DNA from: Cristatella mucedo
Lineage: Eukaryota > Bryozoa > Phylactolaemata > Cristatellidae
Length of the DNA: 64,000 nucleotides
NCBI GenBank assembly: GCA_009760855.2
Contig: WPIO01000012.1
Coordinates: 3,419,501 to 3,483,500, forward strand
Direction: 5' to 3'
Under the pieces are notes generated by a model, which was not told the DNA's origin, did no database searches, and was given only the letters and a program-made list of their open reading frames with translations. Positions within the stretch are counted from its first letter, which is position 1. The number at the start of each line of letters is the position of its first letter. The position numbers were made by a program, and so were the translations under genes. Of this stretch, positions 47,526 through 60,600 are shown piece after piece.

Positions 47526-48639
47526 TTAGTGGCCACAGGCTTTGCAGAATGTTTGCATGAGAACTGTTGGGTCAGCTGTACCGCGAGAGCGGATTACATT
47601 ACATTACATTGACTACTCCGGCGGAAGCCGCTGAGGCGAGAACAGCTGACCCACTTGCAGCAGCTGCTTGCAGGCCCGAGCACTGCCCGTGCGGCCCAGT
47701 CCTGGGTTTCCACAATAAACGGCATCTGCCTGAGCCGTATTGATCAGTGCGTGACTGCCCGAACAAAAACAACAAAAACAAACAAGTGCAACGGCAAGAA
47801 ATTTGGTAGATACATTTGTAGAGACTGTGTACTTCAAAATTCACTCGCACTTTAAGCTTTACACCGCCAATTGTTGCTAAATTAGAATGGATTTTGGGAC
47901 ATTGTGGTAATTCGAAGTACTCCTAGATATCTTAACCTCCGAGTCAACTACCGACTGCTGCACATCCATAAAAGTGATCAATAAGTATGCCTGGTTTTCT
48001 GATGAAGGCCAACAGGTTCGACGACAATTTTAGCAGGTAAATATTCTCCAAGGTCAGCATAATTCAACTCCATGTGCCTGCTTCATGCATCAATAGAGGT
48101 CGCTTGACCTCAGTCGGCTTGATGAATTCCCTTACAGCCATCGTTTGCGATTCAGTTCTAATAATCAATGCTAATTGGTCGGAGGCTTTTGTATTCATGA
48201 GAATGGATTGCTTTGCCGATGCCAGGGGTTGAGTAAACAGCCTATCGCGCTCAAGTAATTGCTCTCCAGGCGTCGCGATTCCAACCTGCCCCAGACTTTC
48301 GATTTTCTGTCAACTTCTTGCTGGTTCCTTCATATTCTGCCCCCCACAGAGCTCAAATTTGCATTTGTATTAACCAAGCGCTATCGGCAGCGAGCTGTGC
48401 ATCGCGTTTCATTGGAATTACTCCTATTTTGCTTGACCATTTAGTGCTCACAGGGCATTACCGGTACAACGAATAGACATCTTTCATCTTAGTGTATACA
48501 TATTAAAACAATGGAGACCTCGCAGGGCGAGCTATGAGATTCGCCACTTGGTTGAGCTCAATTTCCCACCGTCGACGATTAGCCACCGTAGACCGACAGA
48601 ATGAAGAGCTCCAATCAGGCCGACGGCGGGCAGGCAGGC

Positions 48640-48772
48640 AGAGAGCAAGAGAACGTAATCTCTATTTAAGATTTAACATATGCCACGGGGCTCAATCCCG
48701 CGACCTCGGCCAGACCTTGTCGGGCCGATCACCTAGATTACTGGGCCAAACCAGCCCCGAAAAATGGATTGA
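48640..48772 (-). repeat. Family B SINE head, inverted
   Basis: The minus strand reads GCTGGTTTGGCCCAGTAATC and, further on, GGGATTGAGCCCC, matching the tRNA-like head of family B. The tail is missing; a LINE fragment adjoins. Confidence 0.5.
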
Positions 48773-48779
48773 GATTGAG

Positions 48780-49500
48780 CGCGGTTGGCTTTCGACATCC
48801 CGCCTCGACGTCTGTAACTCGCTGCTTGCTGGTCTACCGGGTGGTGCAATCGGGGGCTTGCAGCTGGTGCAAAACTTTGCAGCTAGGCTTGCCTGCCGTG
48901 AGAATCGCAGTTGCCACATCACACCACTTCTCATAGACCTGCACTGGCTCCCAGTCAAGCAACGCATCGACTTTAAGGTTTTGTCACTCACTTTTAGGTC
49001 CTTCATTCTTTTGCTCAAGCCTGCCTATCAAATCTATTCTCACACCAGGCTAAACATCGTACCACTAGTTTTAGGAATCCATTAGCTTACCAATACCCCG
49101 TACGAACCTTAAATCCTTTGGCGACCGTGCCATTAATTTATGTGCTCCTAAAGCCTGGAACTTACGTCTTACTTGCCTTACAACATCCCTGACTTGACTA
49201 CATGTAAAAAGAGACTGGAAATGCATCTATTTATCGCAGCCTTTAGTGGGTTCATATGATTCGTCTTTTGTGTGCTTAAGCGTGCTAACACTGTGCTTGC
49301 TTTGACCAACCATATTTGCATGCTGACCTTGGGCATGTCACCCCTAACCACGTTATGCTTGTTGTCATTGAGCATGCTACCACTAACCATTCAATCGTGC
49401 TTCCGTTGCAGCAAATGTAAAGTGCCCAGAAAGAGATTGAGTTTTTCTTAGGGCTCTATATCAAGCGTATTACTATTATTTTTTTATTAGTATCATTATT
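48780..49500 (+). mobile_element. CR1/L2-like LINE, 3' portion
   Basis: C-terminal ORF2 sequence (SRLDVCNSLLAGLPGGAI, RSCHITPLLIDLHWLPVKQR) continues into the 3' UTR and the tail AAGTGCCCAGAAAGAGATTG...TATTATT. 5' truncated. Confidence 0.8.
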
Positions 49501-50164
49501 ACCTCTGCTGGGCTGACATCGGGATGAGCAAGCAATTAAGTTGGACACCCAGCAGCTGGGCTGAAATTGCAGATGGGTATGCAATTGGGTTGGGTGTCCA
49601 GCGGGCGCTACAAAGCCACCGGTTTCCTGCTGGCGCCGTTTCTTTGTGCACCTCCCAAGACGCTGCTGCCCGATGGCCTACTCTTAACTTGTTGTGCCTA
49701 CCATCCAGAACGTCTAAATCACTAGTTAGCTTGTGAGCGTTGTCATACTTGCAAACACAGGCATACTCTAAAGCCTCCATATGGCGACAACATTCAAAAC
49801 ATTAAAACGAGAACTAAATAACTTTATGTACATAGAAGATAACGAATTAACTACTATTATTGGCTGTCGATGTTCAACTTTCCTACAGTACCTTTTATGA
49901 AAAAATAATTAGTGATCGATGTAAAGCTACGGCTATGAACACTCTAATTTTAAAGCTCATTAATATATTGATATCAAAATATAGCACTCATCTAGTCTAT
50001 CTTCGATGCCAGGCTAGAGAAAAGGATGAATCATGCTCATACGGCTGAATCTTAAGATTATCTATCTACTCAAGTCAAGCTTGTTTCACTCGATTGATGA
50101 AGCGGTTTTCCAATTGTAAAATGCATTGGCCATTCCGTGGGAGGGCGCCTAAATATATTCCTTA

Positions 50165-50438
<274 letters not shown>

Positions 50439-50954
50439 GCGTCACTCTTCCTTGTGAGGTACTCTTAACTGATGATTTGAAGAGGCGATGTGCCTTCCGC
50501 AATACCTCATTAGTTTTCCTAAAGCCTGCCGGCCTCTTTTGTAAATTGATCCTGCCGCCTCGATTGGCGGCCCCCAGCAGGCCTCAATATTCTAGAATAT
50601 GAAGTGTAGCATTATACCTAGAAGAAATCCCAATCCCTTGCAAAAACTGATCGTCATTGTGCACACTGCAGGCAAGCCAGACATAAAAGCGAACCTCCTA
50701 TAAAAAATAAGTTCACAAACTTTTTTGTCTCGAACAATAATGCTAACAGGCCACAGAATAAATCCAAAAGAGACGAATAGCAAATTTTTTCCGCCGCCCA
50801 TACGCTGGAAGGTTGGCCAAGAAGCAAAGGGATTGATAGTGAAGCGAAAAGTGCGTCTTACGGAAATGGGGGTCCCTAGTTTTATCTTTTTTGTTCCGGT
50901 GCGTACGTACCTTAACATTATACAGTGCTTGATAATAGCCATATACCTTAATTT

Positions 50955-51030
50955 GAACCAAATTTAAAGTGCTTAGAAAGAGATTGAGTTCTCTGAGGGT
51001 GCTATAACAAATGTTTGATTAGTATTATTA
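50955..51030 (+). mobile_element. LINE 3' tail, solo
   Basis: AAAGTGCTTAGAAAGAGATTG, TTCTCTGAGGGTGCTATAAC and an ATTATTATT tail. Confidence 0.6.
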
Positions 51031-51149
51031 TTACTGAACAGTGGCCAGGTTTATCTTCAAGTTCGCTTTACCGTGCTGGCCTAAGCACGATTCTAGTTTC
51101 CTTTTGCATACTTGATACCGTTAATTACATTACACTAAGCTTTGGGCGC

Positions 51150-51235
51150 TGATTCTCTAGCAGCGAGTTTTAAAGCGCCTGGATAAAGATCAAATTCTCA
51201 TGGGGCGCTATACAAACGACCTATTATTGTTGTAA
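51150..51235 (+). repeat. Family B SINE tail
   Basis: AAAGCGCCTGGATAAAGATC and TCATGGGGCGCTATACAAACGA correspond to the family B tail. The head is not recognisable. Confidence 0.55.
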
Positions 51236-51489
51236 CATAGGAATCAATGTGCGAGCGAAGGCGGAAGCCTATAGCTGCGCGGAACCCACTGGTTCCAATT
51301 AGTTGAGGCTTAATGCTATTCTGACATCGACCGCAGTCAAGTGAGGAAACCTATATGCCCAGCGGTTTGAGTTACCAGCATCGTTTCCGGTTGGGTGAAC
51401 TACCGGGCATGCTCGTCTTTCAAAGGGCCAATGCGATGAGTGAGCGGAATGGAGCCAGATGGAGCACCAGTCGCCAGAGCTATGCGGCT

Positions 51490-51656
51490 GTTTAAGCAAA
51501 CGAACATTTACCTTTACTTTGCATTATTTTGCATAATGTCACGACCGCAGACCACGGTTCAAAGGAAAATCGCCGCTTTTCTCGGGCCAAGGTCGCAGAC
51601 GCGCGACCTCTGATTGAGGCCGTATAGCCGCCACCGTATTACATTTTCTACGAATA
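51490..51656 (+). promoter_or_regulatory. Probable PCID2 5' UTR and promoter
   Basis: A CpG-richer stretch directly precedes the PCID2 start codon, in contrast to the AT-rich surroundings. No TATA box is evident. Called by position and composition only. Confidence 0.4.
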
Positions 51657-51696
51657 ATGGCCCAAGTCACTTTAAGTCAGTATATTGAATCGGTAC
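51657..51696 (+). CDS. PCID2: PCID2 exon 1 (start codon)
   Basis: The sequence opens with ATG and reads [12 protein letters not shown], matching the conserved PCID2 N terminus (M-A-x-x-T-x-x-Q-Y). Two donors compete. GTACGT at 51693 is the stronger consensus but leaves phase 0, and exon 2 needs phase 1, so it would require an extra small exon that I did not find. The weaker GTTTAC at 51697 joins exon 2 directly in frame, with about three residues fewer than expected from vertebrate PCID2. The start codon is well supported; the exon end is not. Confidence 0.75.
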
Positions 51697-54600
51697 GTTT
51701 ACGCTCCCCGTAGCTATACTCTGAACCCGCATAGCTAGCTCTGCATTTGCATGCTTTAATTACTCACTCTCGTTGAGTTTGACTTCGGCCAATTGTTTTT
51801 GAGCACCGCGCGATCCTCACCGTCGCCTAAGCCGGCAGCTATGCTACTCTCTTTGGCAGCTTAAGCGGGCCTTGGCTAATCACGACTCAGATGCCGCAGC
51901 TGTGAGTACGATCTTTACTTGATGAATTGCTATTGAATGCCTTGGCATTGGTTGCTAGTATGTTCGTGGAGATGACTGTTTGTGCTGTCGGAGAGCAGTT
52001 TCGCGCTCTCGAATCCTCTGGGTCTCCACGAGCACATTGATCGAGAGGCCCATTCCCAGAATCTCCGATCACTTCATTCACCTACTGTGCGAGTGTCTGG
52101 AATAAATCTTTCCTGTCGACACATACTCCACGAGATACTGAGCTAGGGAAATGACAGTTAACTTGACTGAAAGGACCACAGTGTTAAAATGACTTGTTAT
52201 CGTTATGAAGTCAGTTGGTAGTGAGGTCCGTAAGAACGATTTACTATCATTTCGATGTTTTGTCATGAAGCAGAAGGATGGGATAAGCTACCATATCAGG
52301 CCGGCCTCTCCTTTGCTTGCTGAAAAGCAAGTCTATGTCGTGTAAGGATGTCTTAGCAGCAATTGTTTGTTTTGCCATGCAAGCAGTGGGCCTATAACTA
52401 GTGATCCGAGGAGTTTGTCTATTGATTTGTCATAGAAATGGTAATTTTCCTCTTATATTTGCATACCCTGCGAAAGCTATTGTTGGCTGTTATAAATGGC
52501 ACGGTTAGGAGATTGCTTTCCATATGTCGTGATAGCAGAGCTTGCAGTCTCTGTGCTTTGAAATTGCAGTATTATGTATTCCTGTGTTCTCTGTTCAAGC
52601 AGAAGCATGAGTCCAGACTTAGTTATGGTTTTCATATTAGAACATGTACCTGTGATGTAACTCCAAGCAGCTACAAGGACTGGTTAATTGTTGTGTTAGT
52701 AAGTTTTCCCTAGCATGCTTATCACCTAAGCATCTTTAGGGCTCAATTTCGTTGCCCATCAACTTCTGCTTATCTACTTTGTTGAGCCCGGAAGGCTGGA
52801 CACATTGTCCAGCTGCCACCAGCAACATTTTATTATAATAATAATAATAATAATAATAATTCACTTGATAAAGCGCCCTCAGAGAACTTAATCTCTCTCT
52901 AGGCGCTTTACATTTGCTGTAAAGTGAAATGCAATTGAATGGTAAGTAAAATCATGCTTGAAAAACAAACGAAATGAATAATATGGTTAGGGGTGACATG
53001 CACAGGGTCAGCATGCAAATGTGGTTAGTGGCAGCATGCACAGTGTCAGCACGCATAAGCACATCAAGGACGAAGTGAGCTTGAAGTTGTATTAGCCAGG
53101 ATTCTGTTGTGGTCACCCACCCTCATTGCCTGTCTCTCTGTGTGGCTAGGTTCCTAAGCTCTTGTCATTTGCTGTAGTTGCATGCTGCATCGAGATGGAT
53201 GAGTTTCCATATATCGATATGTATCGACTTCAAGGTTCTGTCATTCACTTTTAGATCCCATCACTCTCCGGCTTCACCCTACCTATCAGAACTACTCCCC
53301 TACCAGGCCAAGTATCGTACCACCCACTGATCCACTTTAGTTTGTATACTCGCAAAGCCTGGAACTCACTCCCGACTGAGATCACGACATCCCCTAACTT
53401 AACGACATTTAAAAAGAAGCTTAAAACACACCTGTTAGCATTTAGTGGGTCCTTGTGCTTCGTCCTTTGAGTGCTTCAGCATGCTGGCACTGTGCATGTG
53501 ACCTCTATCCATTTCATGCTTGATAACATTGTGCATCTTGCGACTAATCCTTTGATCATTCTCTCTCTAAAGCATGTGTAAAGTGCCTAGAAAGAGATTC
53601 GGTTCTCTGAGAGTGCTATGCAAATGTGTTATTATTGCTATTATTATGAGTTGATGAAGGAGCCCCACTCGGCCTGTCTGTGCCGAACTATTCGTTCGAG
53701 CTTACCAGCTGTCAGTGCAGCCCAGTGGTGGTTACCATTATGCTGTCGCATTGGTGCAGTTGCTGGTAGACCGTAGACCACCGTGCATTGCTCTGTCTGC
53801 ACTTGAATTAATTCACAATTACGCACCAGTTGACCACGACGATTGCGTGTCACTGCAGGATCTGCTGTCATTCCGTCATTCTCATGCGTCTAACCAGCGC
53901 CTGCAAGTTCGCGAGCCCGAGCAGAGATGCCAGGAAGCGTTTGAGCAGCCCTGGGACGAGCTCGTAGCCGCTCACCTCAGGTACGACCTGCACGGGCGCT
54001 GTAGCAGCTTTGCACCCACCTCTTCGTGCCATCGTCCCAATTGTATGCACTGTGGTCACTGTACAGGTGCATCTGGGCAGCAGGCAACAGGAACTTCGTC
54101 GAGGCCTATAGCTGTCAGGCACTGGCCGTTCAATATCCTTTTATTTCGGGTAGCCACGCTGAGCTGCAACCGGCTTTGTGCACTCGTGCTACTGCCTGGC
54201 TGCCTGAAGGCACTGCCACTGACCCTTTTCATGGCACGGGTCAGCTTTGCTCCTTGACGTGCCCTGCGCAGCACAGCATTTACCAAGGCTTTCCAGAACA
54301 TGAAGGATGACAACTGGGCGCTTCCCATCATGTTCGTGCTCTGCCTCGACCTGCGCCTTTTCGCCGGAAGTGTGAGTGCATGGCAGCCCGTTAGCGTGTT
54401 TATTCCCGTCTTTGCCATGGTGTGCTGTTTTCAGCTGTACTACCGTACTGTGCTGAACGACTGTGGCTAGCTTGCCTAATACTCACAGTCCATTGACAGT
54501 GCCATGCAGCCGTCCCCAGTGGCTTCTGCATTGTGACTACAGACTAGTGTGGCTGCTAGGGGCAGTGTGCAACCAAAGCCTTTGCTGACTGGTGCACAGC

Positions 54601-57600
54601 TTTCAGCTTGCTGTTTTGTCTCAGCGGTTCGGCTATCACTGATCTGTCTATTAGTGTGGATATGCAGCTTGCTCGCTCTGCATAGTGACCCATACTCACA
54701 TGACTGGACTGCATTCTATATTCTTGACTGTGATGTCCCCCCCCACCCTGTAAGGCTTGCTGTTTCTATGGTGTGCCATGTTCACTGTTTCAGCTACCTG
54801 GCTTTTCCAATTCATGCGAGATGCGAGGTTCTTATTATTCGGTGCAGCTAGCTAAGAGACGGCGCAGCAGAGCCCGGTGCACAGTGGTCGCTGCCATGTC
54901 TTACATTGCATTGTATGCAGGCCGAAGTGGAAAAAGCGAAGAAGATGCACGGCGTGGAGACTGGTGAGCTGCTGGAGAAGGCAGCCGATCTCATAATGGG
55001 CTGCTTTCGAGTCTGTGCAAGCGACAGGTGAGTGTGTGTGCTCTCCTGCATGATTGGTGTCGCCTGTTGGACTTGCTTTTAAGCTTTTTGGTCAACTATC
55101 GTGCAAGTCGCTGGTAACGCATGCAAGTCTGGCTTCACTTTGCCTCGTTGTGCTTTTGAAAGGCAAAGCATTTAGCATCTTTAACACTTTGTGTGAAGGA
55201 CTTTTGCAAAGTTGTGACACGGTACTCTTAACTCAAAGCTTGTAGGAAGTTGTATCTTGCTTGTGATTTGCATGCTTTGCCAAATGTACTAGTCTAGCAG
55301 GAAAGGCCTGCATATTTACCCACAAATGAATTTAGGAACATAACTAGTTGGGTGAGAGTGCTTGCCTCGAGGACACTATGTGACACTCGGCAGTTAGCCA
55401 AGCCAGAATAAGTCCAGTTGCTCTGATTGCAGCCCCGGCTCTGTTAGCCATTTCTGCTGAAATAGCAATAACGTTAGCAGCTTGGCATTTCAGTTTTAAG
55501 AAAAATAAGAAGGAGAAGAGTAATAAAACCTTTGTATTGCACCCTCAGCAAACTAAATCTCTTATCCAGAGATTTACATATTTTTGAAACCATGCAAAGC
55601 AATTGCACATGCTCATGTCTTATCATCATGCTAGGGGAAGCCTGCTGTTGGCTGCTCGTGGTGCACGTTATGGTGTGCTGCCACCTGGGCACAGCTCAGA
55701 ATTGTGGCTAAACATAGCAGCAGTTGCAAAGCAAACCAATTGTCTGGCAGGCTGTAGGCAGTCACCAAAAATACAACAAACAAATAGCCCCCACCTCAAC
55801 TAATCAGCCGTCTTTCGATGTTTTGTGGGCAATAATAATAATAATAATAATGCTTTCAATCTCTTTCTAGGCACTTTACATTTGCTACAAAGGAAGCACA
55901 AACGAATAAACAACAGGAATAAGATGGTTAGGGGTGACATGCACAGGGTCAGCATGCAAGTTTGGTTACTGGCAGCATGCACAGTATCAGCACACAAAAG
56001 CACTTAAAGGACGAATCACAAGGACTGGTGATTCCCTGGAAGGCTTTATTGGTGGCCTCAGAAGAACAGATACAGATGTTGTTGTCCAGGCACACACAGA
56101 CTGGGCCAGCAAATCCAATCGTTGCCTGGTGCTTTACGGTCGTAGAACAGCTTCTCTGACTATGTGTCGTGCTCCCAGACCACAACGTGTGAACCCGAGC
56201 TCTTGAACTAAATCTCTCCAGGCTTTGTACGTGTGCATAAAGGAATCGTGTCAATAGGTTAGTGATTGCATGCACAGCATCAGCATGCATAGGCACACAA
56301 AGGACAATGCATAGGGACCCAGCAAATGCTGAGAAGAGTATGTGGGTTTTAGCTTCTGTTTAAATGTCGTTAAGTCAGAGGAAGTCGTGATGTCAGTCGG
56401 GAGTGGGTTTCTGGCTTTAGAAGCTTACGTACTGTAACCACGGTCTCCAAAGGGTTGGAGGTTAGTTCGAGGCACAGTTTAATGACTTGAGTCTGAAGAA
56501 CCGATGGTATTTTGTCTAGCCTTAATTGGAAAGTGGTTCGGATAGGGAGGCTGGAGCAAGAGAATGAGAGGACCTAGAAGAAAGTTAGAAAACCTTGAAA
56601 TCTGTACGCTGCTTGATGAAGAGCCAGTGCAGGTCGGTGCTACTCATTGTTCCGAGACGCGGAAGTGCACAAACTAGCACATCAGCACTCAGCAAACGAT
56701 GGCTACAAAGTACCTTTCGCTTTTGAACAGGGCCAGAGAAAGGCCTATATATACCGTTACGGTCGCCATGCTTCACTAATGTCAGTTTGGCACTTGTGCA
56801 TAAATAGCACTGCTTCTGCATTGCTAGCATTTACATGTGACTAAGATCCTGTCTTCGTGTGGAGTGAGCAGCTGCGTGTCGGCTCGAGCTGTTCCGAGTT
56901 TTTCGACCTTGCTTTAGTTGCATTCTAAAGCTTTCTTCTCACTCCCTCTAGGCACATACCCTTCACCCAAAAATCAGTCGTACTGCCCAGTGGCATAGAC
57001 TTGCAGTTTCTTAGTGCAACAGTATGCACTGGCTTGCAGCAATGGAGTGCCGGGCGCCTCATGCTGCTGCCGGTAGGACCGAGTGCCAGTTTGAATTTGA
57101 GCTGCGCTAGCCGGCTCTTGCAGATTCGGTAGGCGTAATGCTCATTGCCCCAAAGTGTTATTTAAAATGAGGCTGCAAAGTAGCTTGCTTGTAACGCTTG
57201 CTTCACATAGGCTAGGCATTGCACTTACGATTTCTTTCTTCAGTAGTGCCACTTTATTGTGCTTATATTGACTTGCTTGGGGCCTTGAAACAAAAACTTC
57301 TAAGCGCTTTGTTGTTTGAGAGAAGCGTGCCGATTGTCGAGTCTTGGTCTCTACTACTACATGTAAGGACTATCCTGGCAGACGTTTGGCTGTCACTTCT
57401 TCTCTGTCTAGTGATAAGGTATGATGGAGCAAACAGTTTTTGTCAGGTAGCATGACCAAGGCTCCAAAGTGCAGCAGTTACTTTGCCAGTTTATCGCCAA
57501 GACCTGGCCCCACAATGACAGGCCTGCACATGCAGGAACCACATACTTTCTCTTTGCATTGCCTCGAGCAATGCAAAATACGTGTTCGGCTCTGCCGAGT

Positions 57601-60600
57601 GCTTGCAAGCTGCCTGCTCAGTTCTTCATGAGTACTTTCCTTGGCTTTACCTGCTCACTTGCTTTTCTTTGCCTATCCCCTGAACCAGCATGTAAGCAGT
57701 TTTTGAGGGCTTATCTGCATTGCCTGCTATTGGGGTCGTGAGTATCAGCTAAACTTTAAGTCTGAACTTTCACCCGAAACCCTTCATCTCCCAAACCCTT
57801 CACAGCAAGGCCTTTTTGTGCCAGTTAGACTTTTGCGGTGAGTGCTCTGGTTTATTATCGGCATATTGCCTAGATTTCTGCTCACGGATCGGCTAATTGA
57901 GTATACCCTCCCCCCAGTTAGAAATAGTCAAACGTGCCTGTATGCACCGTCTAACGGACTGGTCAAAAGTGGTACATGTAAGACAGGTGGTGCATGTGTG
58001 CAGGCGCCAACCCAAGAATGAGCGCAGGAGGCAAACCACGGCCATGTGCACACTGCATTTACAGAATGAAACCAGACTTCGGAGATACACACAAAAAACA
58101 TCTCACGTTCAGGTTTACTCACTCGATCGAAAAAAATGAAATGCACATTCTCCTAAAATATTGAAGAATTTTTGTTTTGCTTCAATGTGGTTTCATGTGT
58201 CTCACTAGCCAGCTCCTGTAATTCCATGACGTCAATAAAACTTTGCTCAACCCTGATGTAATGTCAATACCAGAATAATAGCAGACTATCCAGGCACTCT
58301 TGAGCTTCTCCCAATGTTGTTGATAGGTTGAATGCATCTCGTGCATCTGTTTTATCCGACATGTCTGAAACATCATTCTCTATGCTCTTAACTAACCATT
58401 TCAAGTCAATCGAAGTCTCACATGTGTTGATGATGGCATATAGGAGAAAGGCATATCAAAAAAGCTCTTGGCATTAGTGTGTTACAGGCCCGGATATTAC
58501 AGGTGCAGCCGAAGGTGTCCGACTTTCCAGTTCTATGCTGCAGCAGAAAATTCAATGCATCTATTAAGGGAGCTCTCTAGCCAGTCATTCGGCACAGTAA
58601 AGAAGTGCACTTTTACCTTCTCAGCAATGCCTACTTACAATTGAGAGAACTGCTAGCAATGCAGTCGCTGTGCCATACTAGGGCATTTATATTTTCATTA
58701 CCTAAAATATCTTGAGTTCATGTTGCTAGCAAGTTTAGCGTATCGGCGGTGAGAAGTAGTAAGCAGCATGTGAACATTATTTATTTAATATGTGCTGTAC
58801 GAAACAAATGTGAGTTAACGAGAGCTAGTTCCACTTTCATATTTTCTTGACATGTTGCTAATTAATTTTTTATGGTCACTTCCGAAATAGTTTTCGAAAA
58901 TCGCAGCGATTGTGGCATTATTGTTGACTATTCACTGCACGTTATGTTAACCCAATCCGAATTCACTTGCGATTGGCTGTGTCGTTTTCCGGCCGGCATC
59001 TTGCATCCTTCTTGTCACTGATTGTAAGCTATTTATGTCGATTTGAGTTAGCAAATGGCTTGACGAAGCTATCAGACTTTATATCGGTTGGCACAGTAAG
59101 CAAAGCTGCCGTTAGACGGACTTCTCTTCCGCCACATATGTGTATGTATTTTAAACAAATATACTAAACATCTTCTTTCATGCATGCAGCACCTACTTAC
59201 CTGTAGCTCCCGACCAGCAATAAGACACGTGATCTAGCTCTATCTCAACCTGCTGTGACTCGTTTCATATCAATTCAGCATATCAAGGCTGTTTCAACAA
59301 CAAGCAGCCTGGTAGAGCTGAAATCCAAGTAACTTTCAAGAGATGCAGCGACTTTGATCGTAGGCTTCAGCCACTGCAACGCACCCCACCTCTTCCTAGA
59401 ATAGTAAAGCTTTTTAAATTTCGTCATGTCCCCTGACATGACATTTTAAAAAAGAAGCTTACAACATACCTGTTTGTTACAGCATTTGGTGGGTCTTGGT
59501 GAGTCGTCTCTCGTGTGCATGTACCTGCTTGCACTGTGCCTGCTGCTTGAGGATGACCACCAATCATCTGGTAATGTTTTCTATACAGCATCTGTAAAGT
59601 GCTTAGAAAGAGATTCAGTTCTCCGATGGCTCTATACGAATGTTTTATTATTATAATAAAGCTGCTCTGCTGGGACTCCTGAGGGGAGCGCCTGTAGCTC
59701 AGTCGGCATTTGCTGAGCAGGAAAGCTATTCGGTACTAGCAGACCACGGGTCAGCTAAAATGGGCACTCATCTGGATAAGTAGTGTTTATCTCAGGGACC
59801 CAGAGAGCACTGATCTGGAGCCGTTGGACAGATGGTGCATGTATACAGGTGAATTTAGGTATATAGGTGAATTCACTGGCTGCATTTGCCTGGACTGGTG
59901 TAGAGGGGCATGTTTGGACAGGTGTAACATATAAGCAGGTGGTGCACAGACCCTGATCGCAGGTATTTTGCCTCAGCCTTCGACTTTGTGGTTTTCTGGA
60001 TGTTTATTTGCTAATTGTTCACACCCACTTGATGCACTGCTCTTTTTCAGAAGCTTTCTACGAATTCCCACTTCGGTGACCAATGCATCAAGTAGCACAA
60101 TGATATATGCATGCACCCTTGGTGACCTTAGTTTTGCTTTCTCGAAGATATACTCGTTTCTGGGAGAGGACCTTTCTTAGTTTAGGCTGTGTAGCCTGCT
60201 AAGTTGATAGCCAGCCTGCTAAGTGCTCAGTGTCAAAGGCAAGTCATATTTCCTTCCTTCTCTTTTAAGCCGAGCAGCCATCGAGGTCTCCAAGAAGTGG
60301 GGTATGCTCAATCTCGTGAATCAGCTATTCAAGATCTACTTTAAGGTGTGTAATTCTTCAGAACTGCTGCAGCAGGTCTCGACCGGTCATTCATGTGCCT
60401 GTCTGTCTGGCGATCGGTGCAACCACTCTGCTGCTGGCCTAGCCTCTCCCATGGTTGCTACTTTCGTGTGCCCCTGTCTACCTACAGTGATTTGTTTAGA
60501 TTAACAAGCTGCACTTGTGCAAGCCTCTTGTCCGTGCAATCGACAGTCTGCAATATAAGGACGAATTCAGCTTGGCCCAGACGGTTACATACCGGTAGGT

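Noticed and set aside
47599-47850. Signal-peptide-like hydrophobic frame on the minus strand
   Set aside because: No ATG lies in that frame before a stop, and the hydrophobic run could not be joined to a downstream exon.
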